Of a DNA stretch of 64,000 nucleotides, positions 17,763 to 26,841 are shown one piece after another. Below the pieces are notes generated by a model. It saw nothing but the letters and a program-made list of their open reading frames with translations, made no database searches and was not told where the DNA came from. The position numbers and the translations under genes were made by a program. The stretch's first letter is position 1. Each line of letters opens with the position of its first letter. Source of the DNA: Gordonia polyisoprenivorans (lineage in GTDB: Bacteria > Actinomycetota > Actinomycetes > Mycobacteriales > Mycobacteriaceae); contig NZ_CP072203.1 of the NCBI RefSeq assembly GCF_017654315.1, positions 3,844,001 to 3,908,000 on the forward strand, read 5' to 3'.

Positions 17763-18536
17763 ATGAGCGTCGCGCATGTCACCGGGGCCGCACGGGGAAT
17801 CGGCAAAGCGATAGCGTTGCGGCTGGCCCGCGACGGACACGACGTGGCCGTCTCGGATCTACCGTCCATGGCCGGCGAGCTGAAGGACACCCGCGCCGAG
17901 ATCGAGGCGACCGGAGTCGCCTCCGTCGACCTCACCGGCGACGTGTCGGTGCGCCAGGACGTCCGGTCGTTGGTCAGCGGGACCGCCGAAGCCTTGGGTT
18001 CACTCGATGTGATGGTCGCCAATGCCGGTGTCGCACAGACGAAGGCGCTACTCGATGTCACCCCGGAGGAGTTCGACGCAATTCATGCCGTGAACTCACG
18101 TGGGGCATTCCTGTGCTACACCGAGGCCGCTCGCCAGATGATCGCTCAGGGGTCCGGCGGCAAGATCATCGGGGCCGCGTCCATCGCCGCGCACAAGGGC
18201 TTTGCACTGTTGGGTGTCTACTGCTCGACCAAGTTCGCACTGCGCGCCCTGACCCAGTCCGCGGCGCAGGAATGGGCGCCGCACGGCATCACGGTCAACG
18301 CCTATTGCCCGGGCATCGTCGACACCGCGATGTGGGAAGAGATCGACCACGACCTCGGCGAGATCAATCACGTCGGCAAGGGCGAGTCGATGAAGGCCAT
18401 GGCCGCCGGGATCACGCTCGGACGCGTCTCGACCGGGGATGACGTCGCCAAACTCGTGTCCTTCCTGGCGGGTCCGGACTCCGACTACATGACCGGCCAG
18501 GCGGTGCTCGTCGACGGCGGGATGATCTTCGTCTGA
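17763..18536 (+). CDS. Short-chain dehydrogenase/reductase (acetoin/butanediol dehydrogenase-like)
   Basis: This 257-residue classical SDR has the cofactor motif TGAARGIG at residues 7-14 and NAG in the fourth strand (VMVANAGVAQTK). Its active site is S..YCSTKFA (Ser, Tyr, Lys). The C-terminal DYMTGQAVLVDGGMIFV is typical. The KIIGAASIAAHKGF and PGIVDTAMWEEID segments resemble meso-butanediol dehydrogenase/acetoin reductases, so acetoin-diacetyl interconversion is plausible but not proven. The start is ATG with GAGGAG upstream. A strong inverted repeat and then an aldehyde dehydrogenase gene follow on the same strand. Confidence 0.8.
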   Translation: MSVAHVTGAARGIGKAIALRLARDGHDVAVSDLPSMAGELKDTRAEIEATGVASVDLTGDVSVRQDVRSLVSGTAEALGSLDVMVANAGVAQTKALLDVTPEEFDAIHAVNSRGAFLCYTEAARQMIAQGSGGKIIGAASIAAHKGFALLGVYCSTKFALRALTQSAAQEWAPHGITVNAYCPGIVDTAMWEEIDHDLGEINHVGKGESMKAMAAGITLGRVSTGDDVAKLVSFLAGPDSDYMTGQAVLVDGGMIFV

Positions 18537-18623
18537 GCGTGGTAGCCCCTGCCGCTCGGCGACGTCGTTGATCTCGACGGGGGTTTGCGATCGGCTCGAC
18601 GGTGGTAGTCGTGGAGGGACAGT

Positions 18624-18654
18624 CGTGGGAGGTGGATCTCGTCCACCTCCCACG
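18624..18654. promoter_or_regulatory. 13-bp perfect inverted repeat between SDR and ALDH genes
   Basis: Arms CGTGGGAGGTGGA (18624-18636) and its exact complement (18642-18654) are separated by five bases. There is no T-tract, so it is either a strong RNA hairpin ending the SDR transcript or an operator for the ALDH gene, whose ATG is 37 bases downstream. Confidence 0.55.
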
Positions 18655-18691
18655 ATATCCACCGCCCTCGATGCAGAAGGGACTGACGATC

Positions 18692-20065
18692 ATGGCCATC
18701 GCCACCGTCGACCCCACCACCGGCAGCACGATCCGCGAGTTCGAGCCCATGACCGACGATGAGGTCGACGCCGCGCTCGACCGCGCGGTGCGGGCATTTT
18801 CCGGTTACCGCAGAACGACTTTCGAGCAGCGCGCAGCGTGGCTACATGCGACGGCCGATCTGCTCGAGGACGAGGCGGACGACACCGCGGCGATGATGAC
18901 CCAGGAGATGGGCAAGACCCTCTCCGCCGCGAAGGCCGAGGTACTCAAGTGCGCGAAAGCCTTTCGCTACTATGCCGACCACGGCGCCGCCATGTTGGCC
19001 GACGAGATCGCCGACGCCGACGCCGTCGGGGCGAGCCGCGCGTACATGCGTTACCAGCCACTCGGTGTGATTCTCGCGGTGATGCCGTGGAACTTCCCAT
19101 TGTGGCAGGCAGTCCGCTTCATCGCCCCCGCCCTGATGGCCGGCAACGTCGGTGTCCTCAAACACGCGTCGAACGTCCCGCAGTCGGCGCTCTACATCTC
19201 CGACGTGCTGCGGCGTGCCGGTCTACCCGAGGGCTGCTTCCAGACCCTGCTGATCCCCTCGTCGATGGTCGAACCGATCCTGCGCGACCCGCGTGTGGCT
19301 GCGGCCACGCTCACCGGCAGTGAGCCGGCGGGACGCGCGGTGGCCGCGGTGGCCGGCGACGAGGTCAAACACACGGTGCTCGAACTCGGCGGCAGCGACC
19401 CCTACATCGTCATGCCGAGCGCCGACATCTCCGCGGCCGCCGCGACCGCGGTCACCGCGCGGGTGCAGAACAACGGCCAGTCCTGCATCGCCGCAAAGCG
19501 TTTCATCGTCCACACCGATGTCTACGACGAGTTCGCCGAGGCCTTCGTCGCCGGTTTCGACGAACTCGTCGTCGGCGATCCCACCGACGACGCCACCGAT
19601 GTCGGACCGCTCGCCACCGAGCAGGGGCGCGAGGATCTCGAGAAGCTCGTCGACGACGCCGTGGCGGCCGGTGCCACCGTGTTGATCGGCGGGCACCGCC
19701 CGGACCGACCGGGCTGGTTCTACGAGCCGACCGTCATCACCGGTGTCACCGACGCGATGGATCTCTATGCCGCCGAAGCATTCGGGCCGGTCGCCGCACT
19801 CTATCGGGTCGCCGACATCGACGAGGCGATCGCAATCGCCAACGACACGACCTTCGGCCTCGGCGGTAACGCGTGGACCGCCGATCCCGTCGAGCAGCAA
19901 CGCTTCATCGACGAGATCGACTCCGGTCAGGTGTTCATCAACGGGATGACCACCTCGTATCCCGAGCTCGGTTTCGGCGGCACCAAACGTTCCGGGTACG
20001 GGCGCGAGCTCACTGCCCACGGCATTCGCGAGTTCTGCAACATCAAGACGGTGTGGATCGGCTGA
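18692..20065 (+). CDS. NAD(P)-dependent aldehyde dehydrogenase (succinate-semialdehyde dehydrogenase-like)
   Basis: From ATG 18692 the product is 457 residues. It carries the ALDH motifs [25 protein letters not shown] (cofactor), the general base in [12 protein letters not shown] and the catalytic Cys in [12 protein letters not shown]. The C-terminal signature [15 protein letters not shown] is also present. The opening [27 protein letters not shown] and overall length match the short GabD1-type succinate-semialdehyde dehydrogenases of actinobacteria. It would oxidise an aldehyde to an acid; succinate semialdehyde is the likely substrate. The next gene is convergent. Confidence 0.85.
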   Translation: MAIATVDPTTGSTIREFEPMTDDEVDAALDRAVRAFSGYRRTTFEQRAAWLHATADLLEDEADDTAAMMTQEMGKTLSAAKAEVLKCAKAFRYYADHGAAMLADEIADADAVGASRAYMRYQPLGVILAVMPWNFPLWQAVRFIAPALMAGNVGVLKHASNVPQSALYISDVLRRAGLPEGCFQTLLIPSSMVEPILRDPRVAAATLTGSEPAGRAVAAVAGDEVKHTVLELGGSDPYIVMPSADISAAAATAVTARVQNNGQSCIAAKRFIVHTDVYDEFAEAFVAGFDELVVGDPTDDATDVGPLATEQGREDLEKLVDDAVAAGATVLIGGHRPDRPGWFYEPTVITGVTDAMDLYAAEAFGPVAALYRVADIDEAIAIANDTTFGLGGNAWTADPVEQQRFIDEIDSGQVFINGMTTSYPELGFGGTKRSGYGRELTAHGIREFCNIKTVWIG

Positions 20066-20090
20066 CGTCGCGCGCCGGCCCCGTCGGCCG

Positions 20091-21248
20091 TCAGTGGTGG
20101 TGTTGCGCGGGAATGTTCCAGCGCGGCAGCGGATCCGGGTAACCGACCCACGCCCCGGGGCCGGCGAGCATCTCGTCGTCGGTCAGCAGAGCCGATTCCA
20201 GGAGGCGCACGGGCTCGCGCTTGTCGAGATGAATCCCGATGAAGACCAACTCCTGACCCGGCCCGGCGAGTGGGTCGTGCTCGGGCGGCGTCCAGTACTG
20301 TGCGGGCTCGATCATGAGGTTCGGGCCCGCCTGCGACCAGACCGCAACGATGTCGGGTCGGCTCGCGATCCAGCAGAATCCCTTGCTGCGCAAGACCCCT
20401 CGGAGTCCGTCGAGAGCTTCGGCGAGGCGCGCCGGATGAAACGGTCGCTCGGCGCGGAACGCCACCGACCCGATTCCGTACTCCTCCGTCTCGGGCACGT
20501 GGCCGCCGAGGAGTTCGTCGTCCCAACCGGCCACCGCCGCGGCGGCCTCGTGGTCGAACAGACCCGTGCCGATCACCCGGTCCAGCGGCACCTCGCCGTG
20601 GGTGGTGACGATGACCTGGGCGCGCGGATTGAGTCGGCGCACCGTCGCCTCGACGCGGCCGAGCTGATCGGCACCAACCAGGTCGGTCTTGTTGAGGATC
20701 ACCACGTCGGCGAATTCGACCTGGTCGACGAGGAGGTCGGCGATGGTGCGTTCGTCCCCGGCACCGGCCTGCAGGTCGCGGTCGTCGAGGCGCTCGCCCC
20801 GGGCCAGTTCGGTGAGGAAGGTCGAGCAGTCGACGACGGTCACCATCGTATCGAGGACGGCCAGGTCGGCCAATGAGGAGCCGTCCTCGAAGACCCAGTC
20901 GAAAGTTGCGGCAACGGGCATGGGCTCGGAGATGCCGGTCGATTCGATGACGAGATGGTCGAATCGACCCGCCCGGGCGAGATCACCGACCGCATCGATG
21001 AGGTCTTCGCGCAGGGTGCAGCAAATACACCCGTTGGTGAGTTCGACCATGCGCTCCTCGGTCCGATCAAAACCACCGAGGTCGATGAGCGAGGCATCGA
21101 TGTTGATCTCGCTCATGTCGTTGACGATGACGGCGATGCGCCTGCCCTCGCGGTTGGCGAGCAAGGTGTTGAGCAGGGTGGTCTTACCGGATCCGAGAAA
21201 ACCGGATAGGACCGTGACGGGAAGCTGGGCTGCAGCGGAGGAGGACAC
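20091..21248 (-). CDS. COG0523/CobW-family zinc-responsive GTPase (metallochaperone)
   Basis: The 385-residue G3E GTPase has Walker A GFLGSGKT (residues 16-23), the metal-binding CxCC motif CICC (74-77), a NKTD guanine-specificity motif and a CobW C-terminal domain ([17 protein letters not shown]). It ends in a His-rich tail (PAQHHH). Such proteins deliver zinc or sustain metalloenzymes under zinc starvation. A near-perfect Zur box sits directly upstream and overlaps the first codons, so it is almost certainly Zur-repressed and induced by low zinc. The start is GTG with no room for a ribosome-binding site between box and start, so a leaderless transcript is likely. Confidence 0.9.
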   Translation of the reverse strand: MSSSAAAQLPVTVLSGFLGSGKTTLLNTLLANREGRRIAVIVNDMSEINIDASLIDLGGFDRTEERMVELTNGCICCTLREDLIDAVGDLARAGRFDHLVIESTGISEPMPVAATFDWVFEDGSSLADLAVLDTMVTVVDCSTFLTELARGERLDDRDLQAGAGDERTIADLLVDQVEFADVVILNKTDLVGADQLGRVEATVRRLNPRAQVIVTTHGEVPLDRVIGTGLFDHEAAAAVAGWDDELLGGHVPETEEYGIGSVAFRAERPFHPARLAEALDGLRGVLRSKGFCWIASRPDIVAVWSQAGPNLMIEPAQYWTPPEHDPLAGPGQELVFIGIHLDKREPVRLLESALLTDDEMLAGPGAWVGYPDPLPRWNIPAQHHH

Positions 21249-21283
21249 CCACTAATGATAATTGTTTTCATTAGTGGGTGTCC
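21243..21283 (-). promoter_or_regulatory. Zur box with extended palindrome at the CobW gene start
   Basis: The core on the minus strand reads TAATGAAAAC followed by AATTATCATTA, close to the actinobacterial Zur consensus (TGAAAATGATTTTCA-type). It is embedded in a larger palindrome: 16-base arms at 21243-21258 and 21268-21283 are exactly complementary around a 9-base centre. The site overlaps the GTG start of the CobW-family gene, so bound Zur would block transcription start. Confidence 0.85.
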
Positions 21284-21292
21284 ACGCGGGTG

Positions 21293-21715
21293 TCACTCCA
21301 GGACGAACACCGGGATCAGCCGGTCGGTGTTGACCTGATATTCGGCGTACGGCGGAAAGGCGGCCACGGCCAGATTCCACCAGTGCTCTCGCTCCTCTCC
21401 GCCGACCTCGCGGGCGGTGAGTTCGGCGACCTTCTGTCCGTCCTGCACGGTGACCTGCGGGTGGGCCTTGACATTGTGATACCAGGCCGGATGCTCGGGC
21501 GCCCCACCCTTGGAGGCGACCATCGCGTACCGGCCGTTCTCCTCCACGCGCATCAGCGGGACATAGCGCTTCTTCCCGGATTTCGCCCCGGTCGTGGTGA
21601 ACAGCACGACCGGTCGGTCGGCCACCTGGACCCCGTCGGTCGTTCCCTGCTCGAGGATCTTCGCGGTCTGCTCACGCACCCACTCGGTCGGACTCAGTTC
21701 TGGTTCATCGCTCAT
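21293..21715 (-). CDS. Ddn-like deazaflavin (F420)-dependent nitroreductase family protein
   Basis: From ATG 21715 the product is 140 residues. It carries the pattern VVLFTTTGAKSGKKRYVPLMRVEENGRYAMVASKGGAPEHPAWYHNV, in which the SGK/R and HPxWYHN segments bind F420 in Ddn proteins. Members reduce quinones or nitro-compounds with reduced F420. That cofactor is present in mycolata, which supports the assignment. An alternative start at 21775 adds 20 poorly conserved residues. It lies just upstream of the Zur-controlled gene and 69 bases downstream of an OsmC gene on the same strand. Confidence 0.85.
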   Translation of the reverse strand: MSDEPELSPTEWVREQTAKILEQGTTDGVQVADRPVVLFTTTGAKSGKKRYVPLMRVEENGRYAMVASKGGAPEHPAWYHNVKAHPQVTVQDGQKVAELTAREVGGEEREHWWNLAVAAFPPYAEYQVNTDRLIPVFVLE

Positions 21716-21784
21716 GACCGGGGCCAACGCACCGGGCTCGCCGGGTATTTCCGCGTAGCGCTCATCACCGGCCATCGGTTGGTG

Positions 21785-22261
21785 TCACTCGGCGAGAGGC
21801 GCGTTCGTCCACTCATTGCGGAACTCGACTCCGCTCCGGATGAACAGTTGGCTGACCGGACAGCGTCGCTCCACCTCCGACACGAACTCGGCGAACGTGT
21901 CCGCGTCGGCGTCGGTCTGCACCGTTGCTTGCACGGCGACCAAGGTGAAGTTGGCGTTGCCGTCCGCCCCGGCGACCAGCACTGCGGTGTCCAGGTCGCC
22001 TTGCACCCGAAAGTCGAACGCGCCGAGCGAGATTCCCAGGTCCTTGGCAACCAGGGATGCGGTCACCTGGTTGCACGAGGTCAGGGCGCCGAGTGCGTAG
22101 AACAGCGGGCTCGGCGCGGCATCACGCCCACCGAACGCCGGATAGGCATCGGTGTCGAATTCGTGGGACACCGGCCCTTCGCTGACGAGGTGCTGTGCCA
22201 CACCGGTTCCCGCTGCGGTGAGGACGAACGGGACAACGGTGGTGCGGATGGTGGCGGTCAT
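21785..22261 (-). CDS. OsmC family protein
   Basis: The 158-residue protein has the OsmC/Ohr fold pattern, with the redox Cys pair in LGALTSCNQVTAS and VERRCPVSQLF. OsmC proteins reduce organic hydroperoxides. The start ATG 22261 has a strong GGGAGGA site. It is divergent from an SDR gene across a 208-base region that contains two CCCATCCAACG direct repeats (22427-22437, 22442-22452) near the SDR start. Confidence 0.85.
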   Translation of the reverse strand: MTATIRTTVVPFVLTAAGTGVAQHLVSEGPVSHEFDTDAYPAFGGRDAAPSPLFYALGALTSCNQVTASLVAKDLGISLGAFDFRVQGDLDTAVLVAGADGNANFTLVAVQATVQTDADADTFAEFVSEVERRCPVSQLFIRSGVEFRNEWTNAPLAE

Positions 22262-22469
22262 GGGTCCTCCCGGGGGTCGGTCGCGGTCGCCACCCACCTT
22301 TGTTGCCGGGACGGCAACCGACGAGCTTTGTGGCCGCGGTGATCGCAACCCCGGCCACCCGAGGAATGCCTGCGTCGCGGTGTCGTTGATGTCAAGGGTG
22401 AGTGCGCTCCCGACGCGGGAGCCAAGCCCATCCAACGCATTCCCATCCAACGATGTGAGGAGAATCCCG

Positions 22470-23345
22470 ATGAGTCCCGTGGACAGCGGTGCCGAGACGA
22501 GCGACCAGGTCACGAACACCGATGGCGGCAAGGTCTGGTTCATCACCGGGACCTCACGCGGCTTCGGCCGAGAATGGGCGATCGCGGCACTCGATCGCGG
22601 CGATCGCGTTGCCGCGACAGCGCGCAATCTCGACTCGCTCGCCGACCTCGTCGACACCTACGGGTCCGCGATCCTGCCGATCGAACTCGACGTCACCGAT
22701 CGCACCGCAGATATCGCTGCGGTTGCTCGTGCTCACGAGCATTTCGGCCGCCTCGACGTGGTGGTCAACAACGCCGGCTACGGCCAGTTCGGCTTCATCG
22801 AGGAACTCTCCGAGTCGCAGGCGCGCGAGCAGATCGAGACCAACGTGTTCGGCGCCCTGTGGATCACGCAGGCGGCGCTGCCGTTCCTGCGTGCCCAGCG
22901 CTCCGGTCACATCATTCAGGTGTCCTCGATCGGTGGTATCAGCGCATTCGCCAACATCGGCATCTACAACGCGTCCAAGTGGGCACTCGAGGGCTTCTCC
23001 CAGGCGTTGGCCGCCGAGGTCGAGGCGTTCGGCATCCACGTGACGTTGGTCGAGCCGGGCGGATTCGACACCGATTGGGGCGGGGCGTCGGCCAAGCACG
23101 CCACGGCGCTCCCCGCCTACGACGAGGTCCGCGAGACCGCGGCCCGGGCGCGCCGGTCACGCACCTCCGCACCCGGCGACCCACACGCCTCGGCCGCAGC
23201 GATCCTGCGGATCGTCGACGCCGACGAGCCGCCACTGCGGGTGTTCTTCGGCACCGCCCCGCTCGACATCGCGAAGGCCGACTACGCGAGCCGGCTCACC
23301 GAGTGGGAGAAATGGCAGCATGTGGCCGAACTCGCCCAGGGCTGA
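22470..23345 (+). CDS. Short-chain dehydrogenase/reductase
   Basis: From ATG 22470 the product is 291 residues. It has the cofactor motif TGTSRGFG (near residue 27), NNAGYGQFG, the active site SSIGG...YNASKWA and the product-side motif VEPGGFDTDW. The long C-terminal extension and the GFG variant of the Gly motif are typical of the classical SDR subgroup often annotated as oxidoreductases acting on steroid- or ketone-type substrates. The substrate is unknown. A GGAGAA site precedes the start. It is divergent from the OsmC gene. Confidence 0.85.
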   Translation: MSPVDSGAETSDQVTNTDGGKVWFITGTSRGFGREWAIAALDRGDRVAATARNLDSLADLVDTYGSAILPIELDVTDRTADIAAVARAHEHFGRLDVVVNNAGYGQFGFIEELSESQAREQIETNVFGALWITQAALPFLRAQRSGHIIQVSSIGGISAFANIGIYNASKWALEGFSQALAAEVEAFGIHVTLVEPGGFDTDWGGASAKHATALPAYDEVRETAARARRSRTSAPGDPHASAAAILRIVDADEPPLRVFFGTAPLDIAKADYASRLTEWEKWQHVAELAQG

Positions 23346-23354
23346 CCCGGCCGC

Positions 23355-23894
23355 CTACCTGATCGTGTAGACGACACCATCGCCTGCCGCGGCCCGCTCG
23401 GTCATGAACTGCACCGCGGTCCGCAGAAAGTTGTTGATGTCCTCAGCCTTCCAGGTGATTCCGCGGGCGAGGGCCGGGTGGTCGTCAGCCACGAGCGGCA
23501 CCAGCGTGAGATCGCGCGCGATCGCCGCGGTGTCCGTTGTATCGAGGACCCGTACCCAGGGGGTGAACGAATAGTCCTGCCCATAGGACACCCTGGGCGC
23601 CCCCTCGACCAACGCATACGACTCCCGCGGGCCGGAATCGTCATCGCGGCCGGAGAAAATGTCCTGGAATACACGAAAAGCCTTGTCCAGGTACAACATC
23701 GTGGGGCGCGGCTTGGCGTCGAGCGCGAAGACGCAGTCACTGGCCACCGTCTCGCCGGTCTCGGTCTCAACCGAGACCGGCACCAGACCCCACGCGTCGC
23801 CGAGGGGATCGGTACCGAGGAACAGTCCTGGATCACGGTGTGCGTCGTCGATGCGGTCGCCGGGTACCGGATATGCGTAATAGCGAATTCCCAT
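23355..23894 (-). CDS. Conserved hypothetical protein
   Basis: The 179-residue protein starts MGIRYYAYPVPGDRI and contains PTMLYLDKAFRVFQDIFSG and ITWKAEDINNFLRTAVQFM. The LDKA-hydrophobic-G segment faintly recalls DUF1877/YfbM-type proteins, but the match is too weak to name. There is no signal peptide or membrane helix. It converges with the SDR gene, with 9 bases between the stops. Confidence 0.55.
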   Translation of the reverse strand: MGIRYYAYPVPGDRIDDAHRDPGLFLGTDPLGDAWGLVPVSVETETGETVASDCVFALDAKPRPTMLYLDKAFRVFQDIFSGRDDDSGPRESYALVEGAPRVSYGQDYSFTPWVRVLDTTDTAAIARDLTLVPLVADDHPALARGITWKAEDINNFLRTAVQFMTERAAAGDGVVYTIR

Positions 23895-23978
23895 GTGCCA
23901 CAGTGTTCATCGCCGGCGCAGAGGCGGGGCCGGACCATCCACAGGCATCCACACGCGGCGCAAGGCTGTGGACAAGAC

Positions 23979-24893
23979 CTATGCGGGATCGGGGCAGGTG
24001 TGCATGCGATACTTCACCACGAGTGCGGCGTGATCGGAGAGCCGTTGCGCGGCCGACGGTTCCTTGTCGACCGTCACCTCGGTTGCGCACGCGGCGAGTC
24101 GGGGTGTCGCGAGCTGGTGATCGACTCGCCAGCCCACATCCTTGGTGAACGACTCTCCCGCCCAACTCCACCAGGTCAGCGGGCCCGGCCGATCGCCGTG
24201 CACCCGCCGCACGACGTCGACGAGGCGACGGGTCCCGAGAATCGACTCGAACCATTCACGGTCCTCGGGAAGAAATCCGTCCATCGAGCGGGCAGCACGC
24301 CAGTTCGTCACGTCGTGCCGGGTGTGAGCGATGTTGAGATCCCCGACGAGCAGGAAGTCACGGCCCGCGCGTTGCGCAGCAAGACGATTGCGGTGCAACT
24401 CCCGGCCGAATGCCGCGAGAAATCGTTGTTTGCGTTCGTACTTCTGGCCGCCATCGGGTTTCTCGCGCATCGAGCCGGGCCGCTGCCGGTGTGCGGGAAG
24501 TCCACCTTTCGGCAGGTAGAGGCACGCCACGGTCACCGGCTGTTCGGCGAGGTCGACCTCGATGTACCGACCATGTGTGGCGAATTCACCAAGACCGCGC
24601 GCTTTCGGCGGGTGGGTCAGCCAGGTGCGCACCGCGATGCCCGGCCGCCTGGTCAATACGGCCACCCCGTTGCGGCCGGCGATCGATCCGACGTCGGCCG
24701 CAACCGAGTAGCCGGGAAAATCGCCGATCTCCGATGCCGGACACCGCAATTCCTGAAGCGCCACGACATCCGGTGCGCGGGCCGCAAGCCACTCGTCGAA
24801 TCCGCGGCGTCGCGCGGCGCGGATACCGTTGACGTTGAAGGCGGCAACCGTGAACACGGCGTCGGCCCCGTGAACACCGGGTGGATCAGACAC
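23979..24893 (-). CDS. xthA: Exonuclease III family (AP endonuclease)
   Basis: From GTG 24893 the product is 304 residues. It has the exonuclease III motifs: VAAFNVNGIRAARRRGFDEWL, VVALQELRCP (metal-binding Glu), VACLYLPKGG, LVGDLNIAH (Asn/Asp), WWSWAGES and the terminal RLSDHAALVV (catalytic Asp-His). It would nick DNA at abasic sites and trim 3' blocking groups in base-excision repair. Starts further upstream would overlap the divergent DUF1684 leader, so the GTG is preferred. It is a single gene. Confidence 0.9.
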   Translation of the reverse strand: MSDPPGVHGADAVFTVAAFNVNGIRAARRRGFDEWLAARAPDVVALQELRCPASEIGDFPGYSVAADVGSIAGRNGVAVLTRRPGIAVRTWLTHPPKARGLGEFATHGRYIEVDLAEQPVTVACLYLPKGGLPAHRQRPGSMREKPDGGQKYERKQRFLAAFGRELHRNRLAAQRAGRDFLLVGDLNIAHTRHDVTNWRAARSMDGFLPEDREWFESILGTRRLVDVVRRVHGDRPGPLTWWSWAGESFTKDVGWRVDHQLATPRLAACATEVTVDKEPSAAQRLSDHAALVVKYRMHTCPDPA

Positions 24894-25063
24894 GGTAGGC
24901 AACACTACGCGGGCCGTATCCCGTGGCCGAGGCCAGGAGTTGCGCGCAGCATGAACGAAATGCCATCGGGGAGGACCGGAATCGGCGTTACCACAAGTAC
25001 GCGCAACACTGCGTTGACCACCCTGACCCCCGAATCCCCCACCACCTTCAGGAGCCGTGCGCG

Positions 25064-25861
25064 ATGACCGAAACCCTGACAACCGACGCCGATTTCGCCG
25101 ACCGGTGGCACGCGTGGCATACCGCTCGCGAGCGCGATCTCGCGAACCCGCTCGGGTGGCTGTCCATCAACCGTCTCGAGTGGCTCGAGGCCGAGCCGAC
25201 CCGATTCGACGGGCTTCCCGGCACCTGGTGGTACGACGGCGTAACCGGCCACCTGCGACCCGACGGCGGCGAGACATTCGCGGCCCGCGACTTCGACCTC
25301 GATGCGACAGGAGCCGGCGAGATCGTCGAACTCGACGGTGTGCACATCGAAGTCGCGCGCCGCGGCGACGGCTATCTGATCCGGGTGCATGACGAGAATG
25401 CGCCCACCGTCCGCGATTTCCGAGGAGTGCCCACCTATGAGCCCGACCCGTCCTGGGCGCTGTTGGCCACCTTCGAGCCCTACTCGACACCCCGCCCGGT
25501 GACCGTGGGTGCCGTGGCCGAGGGGCTTGCGCACGTCTACGTCTCGCCTGGCGAGCTCGTCCTGACCCGCGACGGCGCCGACCATCGCCTCATCGCATTC
25601 AACGGCAAGGCCGGTGGCCTGTCCGTGCTGTTCACCGACGGCACCTCCGGGGTGACCACGTACGCGGCCAACCGCAGCGTGGCCATCGAGGCCGACGACG
25701 AGGTGGTGCGACGTGGAGGCGAGGTCATCATCGACTTCAACCGGGCGACGAACCTGCCGTGCGCGTTCATCGACTTCGCGACCTGCCCCCTACCGCCGGC
25801 CGGCAACACTCTGCCGTTCGACGTGACCGCCGGCGAGAAGATCCCCCACGAGCGAGCGTGA
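25064..25861 (+). CDS. DUF1684 family protein
   Basis: From ATG 25064 the product is 265 residues, the normal family length. The DUF1684 hallmark is IDFNRATNLPCAFIDFATCPLPPAGNTLPFDVTAGE near the C-terminus, together with LGWLSINRLEWL near the N-terminus. Family members are soluble proteins found mainly in actinobacteria and bacteroidetes; no reaction is established. It is divergent from xthA and convergent with the PPOX-fold gene. Confidence 0.8.
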   Translation: MTETLTTDADFADRWHAWHTARERDLANPLGWLSINRLEWLEAEPTRFDGLPGTWWYDGVTGHLRPDGGETFAARDFDLDATGAGEIVELDGVHIEVARRGDGYLIRVHDENAPTVRDFRGVPTYEPDPSWALLATFEPYSTPRPVTVGAVAEGLAHVYVSPGELVLTRDGADHRLIAFNGKAGGLSVLFTDGTSGVTTYAANRSVAIEADDEVVRRGGEVIIDFNRATNLPCAFIDFATCPLPPAGNTLPFDVTAGEKIPHERA

Positions 25862-25894
25862 CACCTGCGCAGACAGCTCTGCGACACAGCCTTC

Positions 25895-26287
25895 TCAGCC
25901 GACTCCGTGGATCTTGTCGGCGTCGATGGTGAGGATGATGCGTGTCTGGTCGCGTCCCCCGAACCAGGGATACGGCGCCCCGAGATATTTTTGCGACAAC
26001 GCCTCGATGTGCTCGGCTCCCCCGTCGGTCGTCGACCCGATCACGCGGCCCCGAATCTCGAAGTACCGTGCGGGGTTGTCGGGATCGGAGACGTTGATCG
26101 AGACCCGCGGATCGCGCTGGATGTTCTTGTCCTTCTGGAACCCCTGCACCGTGTTGATGAGAACGTGCTCGCCGTCGGTGTCGACCCACGTCAGGGTGAG
26201 CTGCGGCGACCCGTCGGGCATGATCGTCGCGACATGACACGGCGCGGGTCGGCGCAACAGGGCAACAAGGTCATCGGGCAGCGTCAT
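25895..26287 (-). CDS. PPOX-class (F420/FMN-dependent) enzyme
   Basis: The 130-residue split-barrel protein has CHVATIMPDGSPQLTLTWVDTDGEHVLINT and PRVSINVSDPDNPARYFEIRGRV, the pattern of pyridoxamine-phosphate-oxidase-fold enzymes. In mycolata these commonly use F420. The substrate is unknown. The start ATG 26287 is in a weak context. It is the only intact gene of a short minus-strand run that also holds the broken VOC gene. Confidence 0.8.
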   Translation of the reverse strand: MTLPDDLVALLRRPAPCHVATIMPDGSPQLTLTWVDTDGEHVLINTVQGFQKDKNIQRDPRVSINVSDPDNPARYFEIRGRVIGSTTDGGAEHIEALSQKYLGAPYPWFGGRDQTRIILTIDADKIHGVG

Positions 26288-26358
26288 CGAGTCCTCGATT
26301 CGTCGCGGGGGCTGTCGTGTCAGCCACCCTGTCGTCTCACCGATCCATCGTGTCACCG

Positions 26359-26766
26359 CTACGCCGACGCATAGGCGTCGGCGTACTCGGCACTCGGCGG
26401 CAGCGGCTGGATAACGTCGAGAAGGACACCGTCGGGTGCGGCGAGGATGAAATGCCGTTGGCCGAAGTCCTCGTCTCTGAGGCCCATGACGATTTCGGTA
26501 TCCGGATCGGCCGCCAGGCTGCGGTGGACCGCGTCGACGTCGTCGACCTCGAGGTTCACGATCACCCCTTTCGGGAGCGCTCAGTACCCCTCGGGAATCG
26601 TGGAGTGATCGTGGGCCAGTACGGCCACCTCGAAGGCGCCCAGCCGCAGGCTGACGTACCAGTCGGACTCGAAGGTCGTCTCGAACCCGAGGAGTTCGCG
26701 GTAGAACGTTGCCGCGGCGCTGACGTCGCGCGACATGAGGACGGGGTAGAAGCTCGTGGCTGACAA
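26359..26766 (-). pseudogene. VOC-family protein with an in-frame stop codon
   Basis: One continuous frame of 136 codons encodes a VOC/glyoxalase-like protein. The start MSATSFYPVLMSRDVSAAATFY and the end AAPDGVLLDVIQPLPPSAEYADAYASA are both normal. It is interrupted by a TGA at 26581-26583 after HSTIPEGY. Because both halves are in the same frame, a single base change (for example CGA or TGG to TGA) explains it. Readthrough would give a full-length protein. The gene is divergent from a TetR regulator across a strong palindrome and is presumably that regulator's target. Confidence 0.75.
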
Positions 26767-26775
26767 CAGAACTCT

Positions 26776-26833
26776 CCTTTACGTACAGTGAGTATGTAAC
26801 GAATTCAGATTACATACACACTGCACGTAAAGG
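26776..26833. promoter_or_regulatory. Large palindromic operator between VOC pseudogene and TetR gene
   Basis: Two 24-base arms (26776-26799 and 26810-26833) are complementary at 22 of 24 positions around a 10-base centre. The inner half-site is GTATGTAA / TTACATAC and the outer is CCTTTACGT / ACGTAAAGG. It fills the divergent promoter and ends 8 bases before the TetR start codon, the expected place for an autoregulating TetR operator. Confidence 0.8.
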
Positions 26834-26841
26834 AAGAGTCC

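Noticed and set aside
17096..18442. 448-codon plus-strand frame over the esterase end and SDR gene
   Set aside because: It overlaps two recognisable genes in other frames, and its product is extremely Arg-rich.
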